Below, piece by piece: positions 1 through 10,544 of a DNA stretch of 64,000 bases. Under the pieces are notes generated by a model. It was not told where the DNA came from. It saw nothing but the letters and a program-made list of their open reading frames with translations, and did no database searches. The translations under genes were made by a program, and so were the position numbers. Source of the stretch: Acanthosepion lycidas (taxonomy: Eukaryota > Mollusca > Cephalopoda > Sepiida > Sepiidae); assembly GCA_963932145.1 (NCBI GenBank), contig OZ010580.1:38119855-38183854 (forward strand), read 5' to 3'. Every line of letters begins with the position of its first letter. Position 1 is the first letter of the stretch.

Positions 1-439
1 TTTTTTAATAACCACCAATATTTTCATGACTAAATTTTACTCGAAAAAGAATATTTCAGTCGCAAACTTCTACATTTCCATAAAGATTAATTGCCGACGC
101 ATCTCCGCTGAAAAGAAAAAAAAGTTTTACAAAGATTCCAACACAACACAAACTGGATTATCTTAAAATTTTGTTTTAAAAACAGTATTTCAGTTTTCGG
201 AAAAAAAGTTTTATATGTTGAAATCTTTAAATATTTTTATTTTTTAAGCGATCATTTTCTCGGTTTTATCTTTCTAGAAATGTAAAAAAAAAATAAGGAC
301 TAGAAATTTTATTTTAATTACTAACCGTGGCCGTCTGATTAGTTTACTATTAGTTTAAAGAAAAAAGAAGAAATATCAGAGATCCTCCTTAGTGCATGAT
401 CTCAGAATAAAATAAAAAAAATGAATTTAACGAGATATA
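1..439. other. AT-rich stretch, nothing recognised
   Basis: Homopolymer-rich A/T sequence with no open frame of note, no repeat terminus and no RNA gene that I can identify. Confidence 0.6.
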
Positions 440-507
440 CAGTGTAACCCGGATATAAGAGAGTTGTCGGGACCGGAGAAGAAGTCTCTTATATCCGGGT
501 TACACTG
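440..507. mobile_element. 68-bp palindromic MITE, Tigger/pogo-like ends
   Basis: The left end reads CAGTGTAACCCGGATATAAG and the right end is its reverse complement, giving inverted arms of about 23 bp around a short GC-richer centre. TA dinucleotides sit directly outside both ends (438-439 and 508-509), as expected for a TA target-site duplication of the Tc1/mariner/pogo superfamily. The CAGT start is typical of pogo/Tigger termini (established knowledge); the family assignment is inference. It has no coding capacity. Confidence 0.75.
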
Positions 508-684
508 TATTACTCTTAATTTAAAAGAACAGTTCAGAAACAAAATTATAATTTAAAAAAAAATAAGCGCTTACCACTTAAACACCCACATCACCAGTAA
601 GCATAGGGGGTCCTACACAGTTGAGAGGTTCGGGGTAATAAGCACTGACCATGTCGATTATTATAGTTGATTATTGATAATATA

Positions 685-764
685 TTAGGTTTGTACAAAA
701 ATAATGTCGTTTTTTTGACGTTCAACTTCAAAAGAAAAACGATATTATTTTTGCACCAACCTAA
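685..764. mobile_element. 80-bp mariner MITE (copy 1)
   Basis: Ends are TTAGGTTTGTACAAAAATAA on the left and the reverse complement of TTAGGTTGGTGCAAAAATAA on the right, flanked by TA at 683-684 and 765-766. Its length and termini resemble human MADE1, the 80-bp derivative of an Hsmar1-type mariner (established knowledge). Other copies lie at 14618 and 17262. Confidence 0.85.
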
Positions 765-1170
765 TAACTTAGGTATTAAAAAGTACAAAAAGCAAAAAAA
801 AAACCAAAAAAAACGCTGCTGAAACTAACCCTTTTGGGGCTTCAACCTCGTCCAGTGGCGTAGCTAGGGCGGAGGGGGGGTCAAACCGTCCCGGGTGCAA
901 TCTCTATCCCTATCTACCTAGGACTAAAATCACTGTTTATTCCAAAAGGATTGCAATTTATTTATTTCAAGGTATAATTAACTTTTCCGTCAAAGAAACT
1001 TGTCTGACTCTAAAGGACTGTTCGATCCGAAATAAAGATCTTCTTGTTGAATATTCTTTTCGATACAGAGATCAATTACAAATTAATGAAGCTGATGGCT
1101 ACAAGATTCACTAGAGCTCATCTACATGCATATTATACAGCATCAATACATACATGTTGCCAAAAAAGAT

Positions 1171-1184
1171 ATTATATATATATG

Positions 1185-1232
<48 letters not shown>
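1171..1232. repeat. (TA)n microsatellite
   Basis: Imperfect TATG followed by a long pure TA run, ending exactly where an internal hAT terminus starts. Open frames across it are low-complexity artefacts. Confidence 0.9.
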
Positions 1233-1235
<3 letters not shown>

Positions 1236-1450
1236 TGGCGTAGCTAGGGGGGCGGACCGCCCCGGGTGCCAGCACACGAGGGGTGACAATGTCACCCCCA
1301 ACAAAATTTTTCAACCAGGCTAAGGTGCCAAAAATAGTCTGAAAACAGTGGTGAGGACACAGGGTTTCGCAGGCGGGCATAACACCCCCCAGAAATAATT
1401 TATGACCCCCCAGTTTTGTCCCCCCGTCAGAAATTTTCTAATAAATTGTC
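1233..1450 (+). mobile_element. Internal second hAT terminus (nested copy or duplicated end)
   Basis: CAGTGGCGTAGCTAGG recurs at 1233, followed by a GC-rich segment (GGGCGGACCGCCCCGGGTG). The right end of the surrounding element resembles this segment more than it resembles the outer left end. It may be a nested related element whose right end is lost, or a duplication of the terminus. Its right boundary is approximate. Confidence 0.55.
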
Positions 1451-1701
1451 GGGAAATTTGTGAGTAGGAAAAATAGCAATGTTTTCAGCTTTCATGTGTT
1501 TCAGTTGCTACAATCTTGGTTATTAACAAGAGACATTGTTGTAACATTTTATCGGATGATATGGTGTTTTAACTCTGCATCATTAATAACAACAAAGCGA
1601 AATACGAAGCCAAAAGTGCAACAATTTCAGTCTTGCCTCTGTATCAATTCGCTGAGATACAATTTTCCATTGAGTGAGCGATATACTTTTGAATATATCT
1701 A

Positions 1702-1810
1702 CTAGTGTTGGGACGATTAATCGGAATTGGAATCGAGAATCGGAAAAATCGGAACTTTTTGGGGGTATCGGAAAAATTTGTGCCTATTTTCCGATTCCAA
1801 AAATGATTCT
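1702..1810. repeat. TCGGAAT-rich terminus-like repeat
   Basis: The phrase TAGTGTTGGGACGATTAATC is followed by repeated ATCGGAA words, and GATTCC words in the opposite sense appear near 1790. This resembles ends of other animal DNA transposons, but I see no partner terminus or target-site duplication. It lies inside the hAT element. Confidence 0.3.
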
Positions 1811-2101
1811 TTTGAATTTTTAACTTAATTTTTCATTATTGGTACTAATGATAAATATTTATTGTTTTTAAATTATCACTAAAACTAAAATCATAATAAC
1901 ATCAAAATAAACTTTGCATAAATTCTTTAGGTAACCTTTAAAAGAATGCAGTTGATGTTCCGAAAAATGCTTAAAAATTAAATAGAACATTTTTGTCAAG
2001 AAAAATACTTTCAAACATCATTGATAATTAAATGGTACCCAGAAAATGATGCAACGGAAAATTGGACACCGGAAAATTAGCAACAGAAAATTACGTTAAC
2101 C

Positions 2102-2227
2102 ATGAGCCAGTCGAGACTGTCGGATCTGGCTGTGCTGTCCATTGAAAACGAGCTTACAAGACAAACAGATTTTGACGATGTCATTGACCAGTTTGCCACA
2201 ATGAAAACAAGAAAACATTCATTCTAA
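2102..2227 (+). pseudogene. hAT transposase C-terminal remnant
   Basis: This 41-codon open frame ends in TAA and encodes MSQSRLSDLAVLSIENELTR followed by QTDFDDVIDQFATMKTRKHSF. I recognise the terminal part of the hAT dimerisation region, typically RLS.LA.LSIENE followed by .DFDDVI..FA..K.R, as in ZMYM1-like hAT transposases. Everything upstream (zinc finger, RNase-H-like catalytic core) is missing. The first Met is internal to the original protein, not a true start. It sits about 300 bp inside the right terminus, where the 3' end of a hAT gene belongs, which independently supports the element call. It cannot make a functional transposase. Confidence 0.75.
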
Positions 2228-2532
2228 GACCATAGTATCGAATGTCATTCTTTTGTGTATTGCCGTGTTTTGTATTTAGTTGTTCTGAAAGTGAACAGTT
2301 GTATTTTAAAAATCTTTTGATTTGAACTGATTATTTTGTGGTATTGGATTTTGTCTTGGATCATACATGTAAACAGTAACGTACTGGTCAGTAGAGTAAA
2401 GTAGAGGTAGAGCATGTATGAAAATTTAGCTACAGCTAACCATTCAGCATAGGGTGAATGGGGGTCATTGGGGTGACATTTGAGCGGACCGCTCCGGGTG
2501 ACGTTTACTCTCGCTACGTAACTGACCTCGTC

Positions 2533-4600
2533 GGGAGTTCCTAAGTATTATAGTACGCACCGCACCGGACATGAAAATAATACACGATGGATATTATTAG
2601 TTGATGACTGATAATGTTACGTCAGTTTAAAAATAATTTTTAAAAATGGTGGATGGCCATAAAACAGTACTAAAAAAAAAAAACAGCGGAGTTCACATCG
2701 ACCCCCTCCCTGGTTTTCGACGGTAAAACGCGGTGGCTCTGATAATAGTTTACACATTTTATTTTAAATTTTTTAAAAGATAATTTAATCGAGATTTACG
2801 TTTCGATTATCTTTTTTTCAAAAATGTCTTTTTGATTGTAAAATGGTAGACTTTAAAAATTAAATAAATTAAAAAAATTAAAGTAGATTTTGGTCTTGCT
2901 TGTTTAATGTTATGAATGCAAAACGGAGGAAACTATTCACTTTTAAAAAAAATTTTTAGAGATTTTTCAAATTGGTAATTTAAAAAATTTATTTCACTCT
3001 TTGAAAAAAAAAAATGGACTGACATTTTATAATTTTTAAATGTAACAACATATGTAAAATAGTAAAAAATATATATTCAATTAGGAATAGCTGAAAGTTT
3101 CTTTTTGGACAGAAATTAAGGATTATTCTTTCTGACAAAAAAAAAATTAGAAAAACATTTACTTTTTTAATTATTTATGTTTTAGTTTTAAATATCTGTC
3201 GGTGAAATTTACATAGAAAAAGTACGTTTTCAATCTACCTATTGTTATTTAAGATCAATTCAAAATACATGCTTCTAAAATAAACAGTTTTTATTTATCT
3301 ATTTGTGTTTCGATAAAATATTAGTTTAATTATTGTGGTGTTAAAATAAAATTTAAAAAATATATTAATTTTTTTTTCATCAACGCAAAAATAGATAAGA
3401 GCAGCGGCGCCAAAAGAACCATAACAAAAACTGTCTTTGGATTGGTACGACAGAAGTTTCTTTCAGTTGTCCAACACAACGCAAAACGACCACAACATTC
3501 TTCTAAAAAACGTGTAGCTTCCTCACATGAAATTTATTCTTGCAATTAATGCTCATTCCAAACAGTCACTCATGTAAAATTTCTCCCCATAGTATGCAAA
3601 GAGCTTAACTTTTTTCTATCGTAACATTTTAAAAGTCATTTTTGATTTTGATAGTCCACAATCTGAATACCCTTTTCCATGGTATCCGTAAAAAATTAAT
3701 CCATTTTGGCATGTCTCTACTAATTTGCATTTAGATATATTGTATATTTTTCTAGTTGAATTCTTAACATATAGGATGGTATGATCCGTTATTGTACATA
3801 ATTCGATTACAATAAAATTTGCATTTTATTTTATGAATACTACTTTATGAAAAAACTGAGAAGTTTAAGGCCGGGTTTAAACTAAAGTCAAGATCCCACG
3901 TATAAGTTGGATAATAGTCCAGCACATCCATTTTGGGGACGCCTTAGACACCAGGTAATAACCCTAGAGAGTAGCTTGAATTCATTAAAGTCCGACTGGG
4001 CCAGGTAAATCACATTTGTTGATAAAAACCGAAAATACGGTAATAATATTTCTTTCTTTTGTCTAATTAATTTGATCTTTGGAGAAACTGTAGTTTTTTT
4101 TTCTTTGAAACTTGCATATTTTTTGTTTTTCTGTTAAAACGTCTTTTTCGAATATGCTATATTCAAATCATTTCTTTTGTAATTAATACATCTTTCTTTC
4201 TTTTGTTTTTCAGGTGAGTATATTTGTTATGAACTTTCTTAAAGAGGTCAGCAAAAGGCAAGTATATTTCATTAATCTTTCTTTATTCTTAATTTTGTTA
4301 CCGCGTTGTGGGCACCAAACGTAGCGAGGGGGTTCATGTTGAAATCAGGTCGTGGTCGCCAACCTGTTGCGTCATTACCCGCTAGTTTGACTAAAAAGTC
4401 AGTAGCAACAATATTTTGCAGATGTTAAGGACGGGTGTAAGAAAATGGAATGAATTTCAACAAGTCAGTCTTAGTTTTTATGTAACTTATTAAAAGAAGA
4501 GGAAACACAGGAGTATGAATGTAAAATAAAACATTAATAATTAGAAATTGTGTAGGTTCAGTTGCTAAGAGGAAATATATCCCATGCCTGGGAGCACGGT
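2533..4600. other. Unassigned AT-rich sequence
   Basis: About 2 kb of A/T-rich sequence with many homopolymer runs and no convincing open frame. Two GC-richer islands (about 3870-4010 and 4300-4400) carry no motif I recognise. Confidence 0.5.
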
Positions 4601-4910
4601 CCCGGTGGTGCTGTCACTTAAGCATGCTAGGAAGAAAAGAGAGAGATGAAGATGATAGGAAGTTTCCCCGTTGACAGCGCCCTCTGACGACGTCTTGTCG
4701 AATCTGGCCAAGCTATGTGGAGATAACCCACAAGTAAAATTGACACGAGACTGACTAAATGGATGGCGGAACAGGGCTTCGAAGAAATAACAGAATGAAA
4801 AAAATTATTAAAGAGGTACAAGGGGCATGAAGTTGTGGAGAATCATAATCGATTATGTCTTGAGGGGGACACGACACATAAAGAAGAAGAAAATTGAGTA
4901 AACTTGAAGA
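4600..4910 (+). pseudogene. RTE-like LINE 3' end (C-terminal ORF remnant)
   Basis: In one frame the segment reads ...RLTKWMAEQGFEEITE, and in another, after a frameshift, KLWRIIIDYVLRGTRH. Both resemble the C-terminal tail of RTE-type endonuclease/reverse-transcriptase polyproteins (...KWLAEQG... then RKLWRAMI..VLKG). The nucleotide phrase AAGTTGTGGAGAATCATAAT recurs in the copies at 33.9 kb and 36.2 kb. Stop codons and frameshifts make it a pseudogene, and the catalytic reverse-transcriptase domain is absent. Confidence 0.6.
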
Positions 4911-5660
4911 TTAGGACACAGAAACCAATTTAAAAAAAAGAAGAATCATTTCCGGTGTAAAAAAAAAAAAAAAAAAAAAAAAAGAAAATGCCTGGTTATT
5001 TCAAAAACAGCATTAAAAATTTGCGGAAACCTACTGTTTAGGAGATCTCGACAATCTTAGTTGGGTCTAGTGTCTCGGCTACTGCCCGACCGACATAATA
5101 ACATAAACTTTAACATTTTGATTTTAGAACTTTGATTTTATTAAGTTTGGGGTCTTTTTCAGCGTAAACGAAAAAAAGTATGATTATTAGAAAAATTAAA
5201 TAGCAAAAAAAATTGGGGAAAGTGGGAAAGAGCACCTTATAGGAGCGTATTGACAATCTTATTTGGATTCAGGGTACAGCTTGGCCCCCTCAGTCTGGAA
5301 TCTGTGAAGGTACTCGGATGTTTCGTTTTTTTTTTTGTTTGTTTTTTTTTTGTTTTGTTTTAGGTTTGTTTGTTTTTTTTTAATTATCCAGTAGGTAAAC
5401 TTTCGCGCAGTAATCTAGGTCCTGTAAGGGCGGCTGTGCTGCACCTGGGACCCAAATAAATTGCGGTAGATTTCCGCAAATTTTTAATGCTATTTTTGGA
5501 ATAATGAGGCTTTTTTTAACACCAGGAATGATGTTTTTTTTATTTAAATTGGTCACTGGGACGTTTTCTGAAAATTTTTTGGCTCAGTTATCAAGCCCAG
5601 TAATGTCCGCCAGACTGTAACCGATGTGCAAATAGTTCTAGGAAAACTACCTTAAAGGAT
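4911..5660. other. Unassigned, with poly-A and poly-T tracts
   Basis: Contains a long A run (about 4961-4983) and T-rich tracts near 5325-5380. A phrase with GACAATCTTA and GGGTCTAG/GGATTCAG occurs near 5050 and again near 5250, suggesting a weak duplication. No gene is seen. Confidence 0.45.
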
Positions 5661-6830
5661 TAAGTTTGTTTCTTTTGTGGATTTCGAATCTGATCTGTGA
5701 ATATCTTAATGACTGTTTTTCTGTTTTTTCTTTTCTTTTTTTCCCGCTCTTTTGTTGTTTTTTTGTTTTTTCCCTTTGTTTTTCTTTTTTCTTTCAGCTT
5801 CTTGGGATTATTATCCTGTCGTCTCAATATAGACCGACGTTATTTTTTGGTGTTTTTTTGTTAATTATCCTCGCTTGTGCGTGTATCACATGTATTTTCC
5901 AACCAATTCAATGGTTTCCACTCCGACGTCATTTCCCTTGGTTCTGTAAAAAGTTCCTTCTGTCTACTTTTAGTATGCTATTTCGCTGTCGAGCAGTAAC
6001 TGTTTTTCAAGGGTTTTTTTTATAACTTTCATTTTTTCTGTTGTACTTTTTTGTATATTTCTTGGGAGCGTGCCTAATTTAGTATAGATTAAGTGATGGA
6101 TGGATAGAGAAATCTTTAATATCAAATTCGGCGAATACATGTCATATTACGCAACCAGTCTATTACTGATCATATGTTTTCCCCATTGGTTTGCTCCAAA
6201 ATTTGTTCTTAGTTCAAAGTTAATTTCTTCTCCTATAATTTATTTGTTTTTATTTATTTATTTATTTTGTTGTTGTTTTGTTGTTTTTTTTACCTAGTTT
6301 ACTTTTTGTTGGGCTTATTAGTCTGCATGTTGGATTAGCACTGATGTTTTCTTTGTGGACTTTTTTTTTTTTTTAGGTTGAATCAGTGTGCTATTTCTTT
6401 AGCTTCGAAGTTAATTTTGCGTCTGTTGCTTCAGATGTTTTGGCTGTGTTTTTTTAAGTAACTTGTGTTATCGGGATTTTCGCTTGTATATGTTTCTTGT
6501 TTTATTGACAGGGATGGAGATGTTTCGTGAATCTTTTTATCTTATGTTTTCTTTGGAATTTATCTAGGCTGTTATGAAATTTAATATGTCGGATCATGTT
6601 CATTAGGTCATTTTCAAAATTATCTAGTCTGTTGCGTTGTATCGGGCAGTTTTTGTTTAGTTTTCTTTTGGGGGACTTTTGTAAAATTCCTAGTTTAACC
6701 TTTAGAGCTCATTGTTCCACTATTTGCGGAACAGACACTTTTTTATATACCAGACGAGAATTGATTTTGATTATTTTATTTTTATCGATAATATACTTGG
6801 AAAAGACTAAAAAAAATACAATATGAGCTT
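5661..6830. other. T-rich tract without a gene
   Basis: A strand-biased stretch, mostly T on the plus strand. It opens Phe/Leu/Ser-rich frames of up to 119 codons that show no domain, repeat or conserved motif and are best explained by composition. Confidence 0.5.
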
Positions 6831-7095
6831 GCAAATCGTGTTAAAATATATGACTTATTGGTTATGGTTGTTAAAGAGGTTATAAGTTGTTTATTTTATG
6901 ACAAAATCCATTTACAGTACACATTATCGATATATTTAATTTTGGTGCCTTGCGTGATGGCTAAAAGAAAATACAAAGAGTGTTGACAAATACAAAATAA
7001 ATCTTTAACACAATACAGACGGATAAGGTGAAAGTTGAAGTTTCAAGTGTAAAACTCTTCATGCATAGCATACGAGAGATAGAGTCCGGGCGGGT

Positions 7096-7120
7096 ATATA
7101 TATATATATATATATATATG
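7096..7120. repeat. (TA)n microsatellite
   Basis: Pure TA run directly upstream of the palindromic element at 7191. Confidence 0.9.
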
Positions 7121-7124
7121 AAAA

Positions 7125-7360
7125 AATATAGTTTTAAGATGTGCTATAGTTATGGGATAAAGTGCTCAATATCAGAGACAGAGCATGTGTAAATATAAAA
7201 GTGAACATTGTAGTCAACACTTAGAGGTGACAGTCTGTTTCATGCTAGACGCAATCGTCGGGCCACCTGACGATTGCGTCTAGCATGAAACAGACTGTCG
7301 CCTCTAAGTGTTGACTTCAATGTTCACTTTTATATTTATTTATTTATTTATATATATAAT
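7125..7360. mobile_element. Palindromic repeat element (family P, copy 1)
   Basis: The core at 7191-7337 has two 69-bp arms around a 9-base spacer (7260-7268), with only two mismatches that I can count. Left-flank words (TAGTTATGGGATAAAGTGCT) recur in related copies at 49.27 kb and 7.70 kb, and all three abut TA arrays. No open frame is present. Its shape fits a foldback or MITE-like element, though no target-site duplication is visible because the flanks are TA-rich. Confidence 0.7.
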
Positions 7361-7696
7361 TGCCGCCGCCTGACAATTTGGTGAAGGAAGGTATGTTTGT
7401 TTCCAATGTATCAAGGACTGTTTAAACTTCTAAGGTCGCCAGCTAATTGCAAATGTATTTCCTCTCTGGGTATGTTATAATGACCTCAGCATTGGAGAAT
7501 GGACAAAATTAATTTATTAACTTTGATTTTCGTTGATTTTTTTTCCATTCGTTTATATACACGCATATAGGTCCACTTTGAAAAGGGCGCTTTGCTTATA
7601 TCCTGATTGTGAAAGCTTTTTGATTGGTTAGTTGAACTGTTTATAAGACCATACTTTCATTTGTCCCCTTCACATACTGCTTACGTATATACATAT

Positions 7697-7830
7697 ATAA
7701 TAAAATATAAGTTTAAGATGGAATAAAAGTGCTCAGTATATCCTGGATAGAGCGTGTAAAATATAAGTGTGGATTGCGATGTCAACACCGAGTGGTAACA
7801 GTCACTTTCATGCATGACCACAATCTTCAA

Positions 7831-7867
<37 letters not shown>
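7697..7867. mobile_element. Half copy of palindromic family P plus (TA)n
   Basis: Shares with the 7.1 kb copy the order TAAGTTTAAGATG, AAGTGCTCAGTAT, AGAGCGTGTAAAATATAAGTG, GTCAACACCGAGTGGTAACA, then TTTCATGCATGACCACAATC. It then runs into a TA array (7834-7867) where the second arm would start, so only one arm is present. Confidence 0.6.
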
Positions 7868-7870
<3 letters not shown>

Positions 7871-9290
7871 GAAAGGTAAGAATTTATCACTTTTCTCCAA
7901 CCTCCAAGCTAGGGGTGAATAGAAGTCGACTGTCCCCTGTAGCCATCAGACTAACAAAAGATATACACTGAATTCAAAACCTGAGGTAGATTATTTGGAT
8001 ACCTTGTGCACCAGTTCTCTATATTCGATTCTTTCAAAAAATGTGGTTCGTTCTGGACAACTTTCACTACTATAATATGATCATATGTGCAAGAATTCTG
8101 ACTGATTTCTCCCAAGAACTGTGCAATTTGACTCATATGTAAAAGAAAAACGATGGAAGAGTCCATTTTTCATACATATACATACATATATATATAATTG
8201 TGTAAGGTAATTTGTTACTATGATTAATTGTTCACTTACATATACTGTATTTTTAGTATATAGAATGTTTTTATATTTATTTAATTTCTGGTGTTTATTT
8301 CTATGTGTTTATCTAATCCTTGCGTGAGTATATCATGGATACACTAATACTTATGTTAGACTTTAGAGCTTATGGAATACTAATTTATTTTCTCTCTTTC
8401 TCCAAGCATCTGAATATAATGTTTAGGAAGCTGTACATTACAAGTAGTGTTATAGTGTGTTCATTTTTCATTCAATTCACTGCACTCGTTGCCTTTAGTA
8501 TATAATACTAAGCTTACTAAATATAAATATAGAAAACTAAAAGCATTCAATGACTGTTTTCTTGTGTAAGACATAGATTAAAATACTTTTTGGATTTTGA
8601 AAAGATATTAATACTTTCAGAGCTTTAAATTTACTGGTTGAATGTTATTTTTCATAAGAATTTATAAAAATCCTTTCAATAATTTTAATTCAATAAATAT
8701 TAGCAATCAGTATATACCTGAGGAAGTCTCTTGTAAAGGGCTAGATTAAAACTCGTTTATTTTCTGATATGGAGGTGTTTTTTTGTTTTTTTATTTCTGC
8801 AGAGTATGTAGATATCTGGATTAAGCCCAAGGCTGTCCAAATTCCAAGCAGGTCTTTCACAGTGCACAAATTCCGAGTTCTTTGTTTTAGCTCTCTATCA
8901 GCTAGCAGGTTCTTGGAACCGGCCCAATTGCTTCTAAATTCTAAGGAGTTGCTTTTGAATTCGAAATGAATTTCACTTTTGTTTCTTGGACATTTTCTTC
9001 AGAGGTATATGGAAGATTTTCATCAGTGTCCTTATTGTTGCACACTGAGCTTGGATTGCTCCCAATCATCAAACTAATTGCCAAATATTTTGGAGGGCAG
9101 CACCTGGGCGGCAATTTGAAAATGTGTATAAACACACATATCATCATGTCATAGAAGATACACTCGGGGATATTATTCAATTTCATTTTGAAAGATATCT
9201 ATGCAGGCTAACTATTAATCAGTATACAAAGAGTATGCTGAAGTTTGGCATAGTGTGCAAGTATATATTTGTATGTGTGTTTTGTGTGCG

Positions 9291-9295
<5 letters not shown>
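7868..9295. other. Unassigned AT-rich sequence
   Basis: No repeat terminus or recognisable protein. Short open frames near 8320, 8769 and 8966 lack motifs. Confidence 0.5.
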
Positions 9296-9370
<75 letters not shown>

Positions 9371-9373
9371 TGC
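9292..9373. repeat. Compound (TC)n(TA)n(CA)n(TG)n microsatellite
   Basis: CT run, then TA, then an ACAC/ATAT/GTGT segment, a compound simple repeat. Open frames on both strands here are repeats of Ser-Leu and Ile-Tyr from the simple repeat and are not genes. Confidence 0.9.
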
Positions 9374-9485
9374 CAGAGTAACACAAATAGTGAAATATTT
9401 GTTAAAACTGAATGTATTAAAAGTGCTCAATACAAAGCCGAAAGACCAGACTTGCAGATGTGTTTAACATCTAAAAATGATGAAA

Positions 9486-9547
9486 GCTGACCAGAGCACA
9501 CTACCGCAGTTTCGACCTCTACGGTCTCCTCAGATGGTTTGTTCAGC
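9486..9547 (-). ncRNA. Hammerhead ribozyme motif, left arm
   Basis: Read on the minus strand: CTGAGGA, then stem II GACC/GGTC with loop GTAGA, then GAAA, a 2-bp stem III (AC/GT) with tetraloop TGCG, and the cleavage triplet GTA. The predicted cut is between plus-strand 9502 and 9501. Outer stem I pairs GCTGA with TCAGC across an internal loop; inner stem I is weak (G-T, T-A, G-C, then mismatches). All core positions of the CUGANGA...GAAA...NUH consensus are present. Confidence 0.65.
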
Positions 9548-9959
9548 AAATCAACTACACGAAGCTCTACGATTTAAGCACTTTCGGAAACGGAAGTAAT
9601 AGAGAAAAAAATGGGGGAGAAAAAAATTCTAACATTAATCGAGTTCAAATAACTTCAAGCTGAATTTCTTAAAATGTCTGCATTTGGTCATGATTTCTGA
9701 TCTCCCGTTCAGCAGTTCATTACTGTGTTTATATGCTGCAATAGCCAGTTTCTCTTGGCATAGCCCACACGTATTCTCGACTATTATGTTAGTCTTTAAA
9801 TTTCTTAAAATACTTCATTTATTGATTGGACTTTTTGCTATGTTTCTCTCTAAACTTCCAATGGTAGCTTGTTAGTTTTGCACTGTCAAAATACGGTCAA
9901 ATTAAGTTAAAGCTGCACAAGCAGTATGGACAACATCATAAAAAGAATGAATAGCGGAA

Positions 9960-10190
9960 ATTTAAAGCTACAAAATGACGTGAAAGGCGAGAATACGACC
10001 TTATGCAATTGCAGAACAAAAGTAACTGTTCTTTAGATGGATTATGCTGTACTGAACGGGTTGTATATTGTGCCGAAGTAGAAGTTGAAAATAGTAGCAC
10101 AAAAAATACATCAGGTGTACTGAAGGCCAGTTCAAGAGGAGGCGATACAATCACAACTCATCTTTTAGAATTCCGGAGCTACAATTGAAA
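9960..10190 (+). pseudogene. GIY-YIG/linker fragment of a Penelope-like element
   Basis: One frame reads NKSNCSLDGLCCTERVVYCA (a C-x-L-x-x-x-C then VVY linker). A one-base-shifted frame continues KKYIRCTEGQFKRRRYNHNS and SFR. This order matches the region of Penelope-like elements in which a Cys-containing linker precedes a GIY-YIG endonuclease with a YIG.TE..FK.RY..H..SFR core. The YIG glycine is replaced (YIR), and at least two frameshifts are needed, one near 10012 and one before 10105. It is a dead fragment; the upstream reverse transcriptase and most of the nuclease are absent. Confidence 0.6.
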
Positions 10191-10479
10191 GTTTAGAAAG
10201 AAACATAGCAAAAGTCCAAGCATTAAATGGAACATTTTAAGAAATTTAAAGACTAACATAATAGTCGAGAATACGTGTAGAAGCTGGCTATAAAAAATTA
10301 TAAAGCATATAAAAACAACACTGAATTGCTGAATGGGAGGTCAGAGATCATGACCAAATGCAGGCACTTTAAGAAGTTCAATTTGGGGTTATTTGAACCC
10401 GGTTAAAGTTAGAAATTTTTTTCTCCACCCTTCCGGTTTCGAAAGTGCTTAAATTATCGAGCTCCGTGTAGTTGATGGG

Positions 10480-10540
10480 CTGAACAAAGACACCTGAGGA
10501 GACCTTAGAAGTCGAAACCACGTTAGTGTGCTCTGGTCAG
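10480..10540 (+). ncRNA. Hammerhead ribozyme motif, right arm
   Basis: CTGAGGA is at 10494-10500, GAAA at 10514-10517 and the NUH triplet TTA at 10523-10525. Inner stem I is a perfect ACAC/GTGT and outer stem I is CTGA/TCAG. Stem II keeps GAC/GTC with one mismatched pair. Stem III has decayed (C opposite T). With the left copy it gives compensating information: stem I is better here, stems II and III are better on the left. Confidence 0.6.
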
Positions 10541-10544
10541 TTTT

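Larger units (their letters stand above)
853..2524 (+). mobile_element. Complete non-autonomous hAT element with 8-bp TSD
   Basis: The left terminus begins CAGTGGCGTAGCTAGG at 853. The right terminus ends ...CTACGTAACTG at 2524, an imperfect inverted match. The eight bases before the element (845-852) and after it (2525-2532) are both ACCTCGTC, a perfect 8-bp target-site duplication, which is diagnostic of hAT transposons. Inside are a second copy of the left terminus at 1233, a (TA)n array, and the final 41 codons of a transposase. At about 1.67 kb it is far too short for an autonomous hAT, so it is a deletion derivative enlarged by secondary insertions. Confidence 0.85.

Noticed and set aside
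1044-1380. Three overlapping open frames on both strands with Ile-Tyr runs
   Set aside because: They are translations of the (TA)n array and the GC-rich hAT terminus; no protein signature.
5666-6025. 119-codon plus-strand frame rich in Phe, Leu and Ser, resembling a membrane protein
   Set aside because: The plus strand is T-rich throughout, so hydrophobic codons follow from composition; no start context, domain or conserved motif.
9124-9490. Overlapping frames with Ser-Leu and Tyr-Ile repeats
   Set aside because: Compound microsatellite on both strands.
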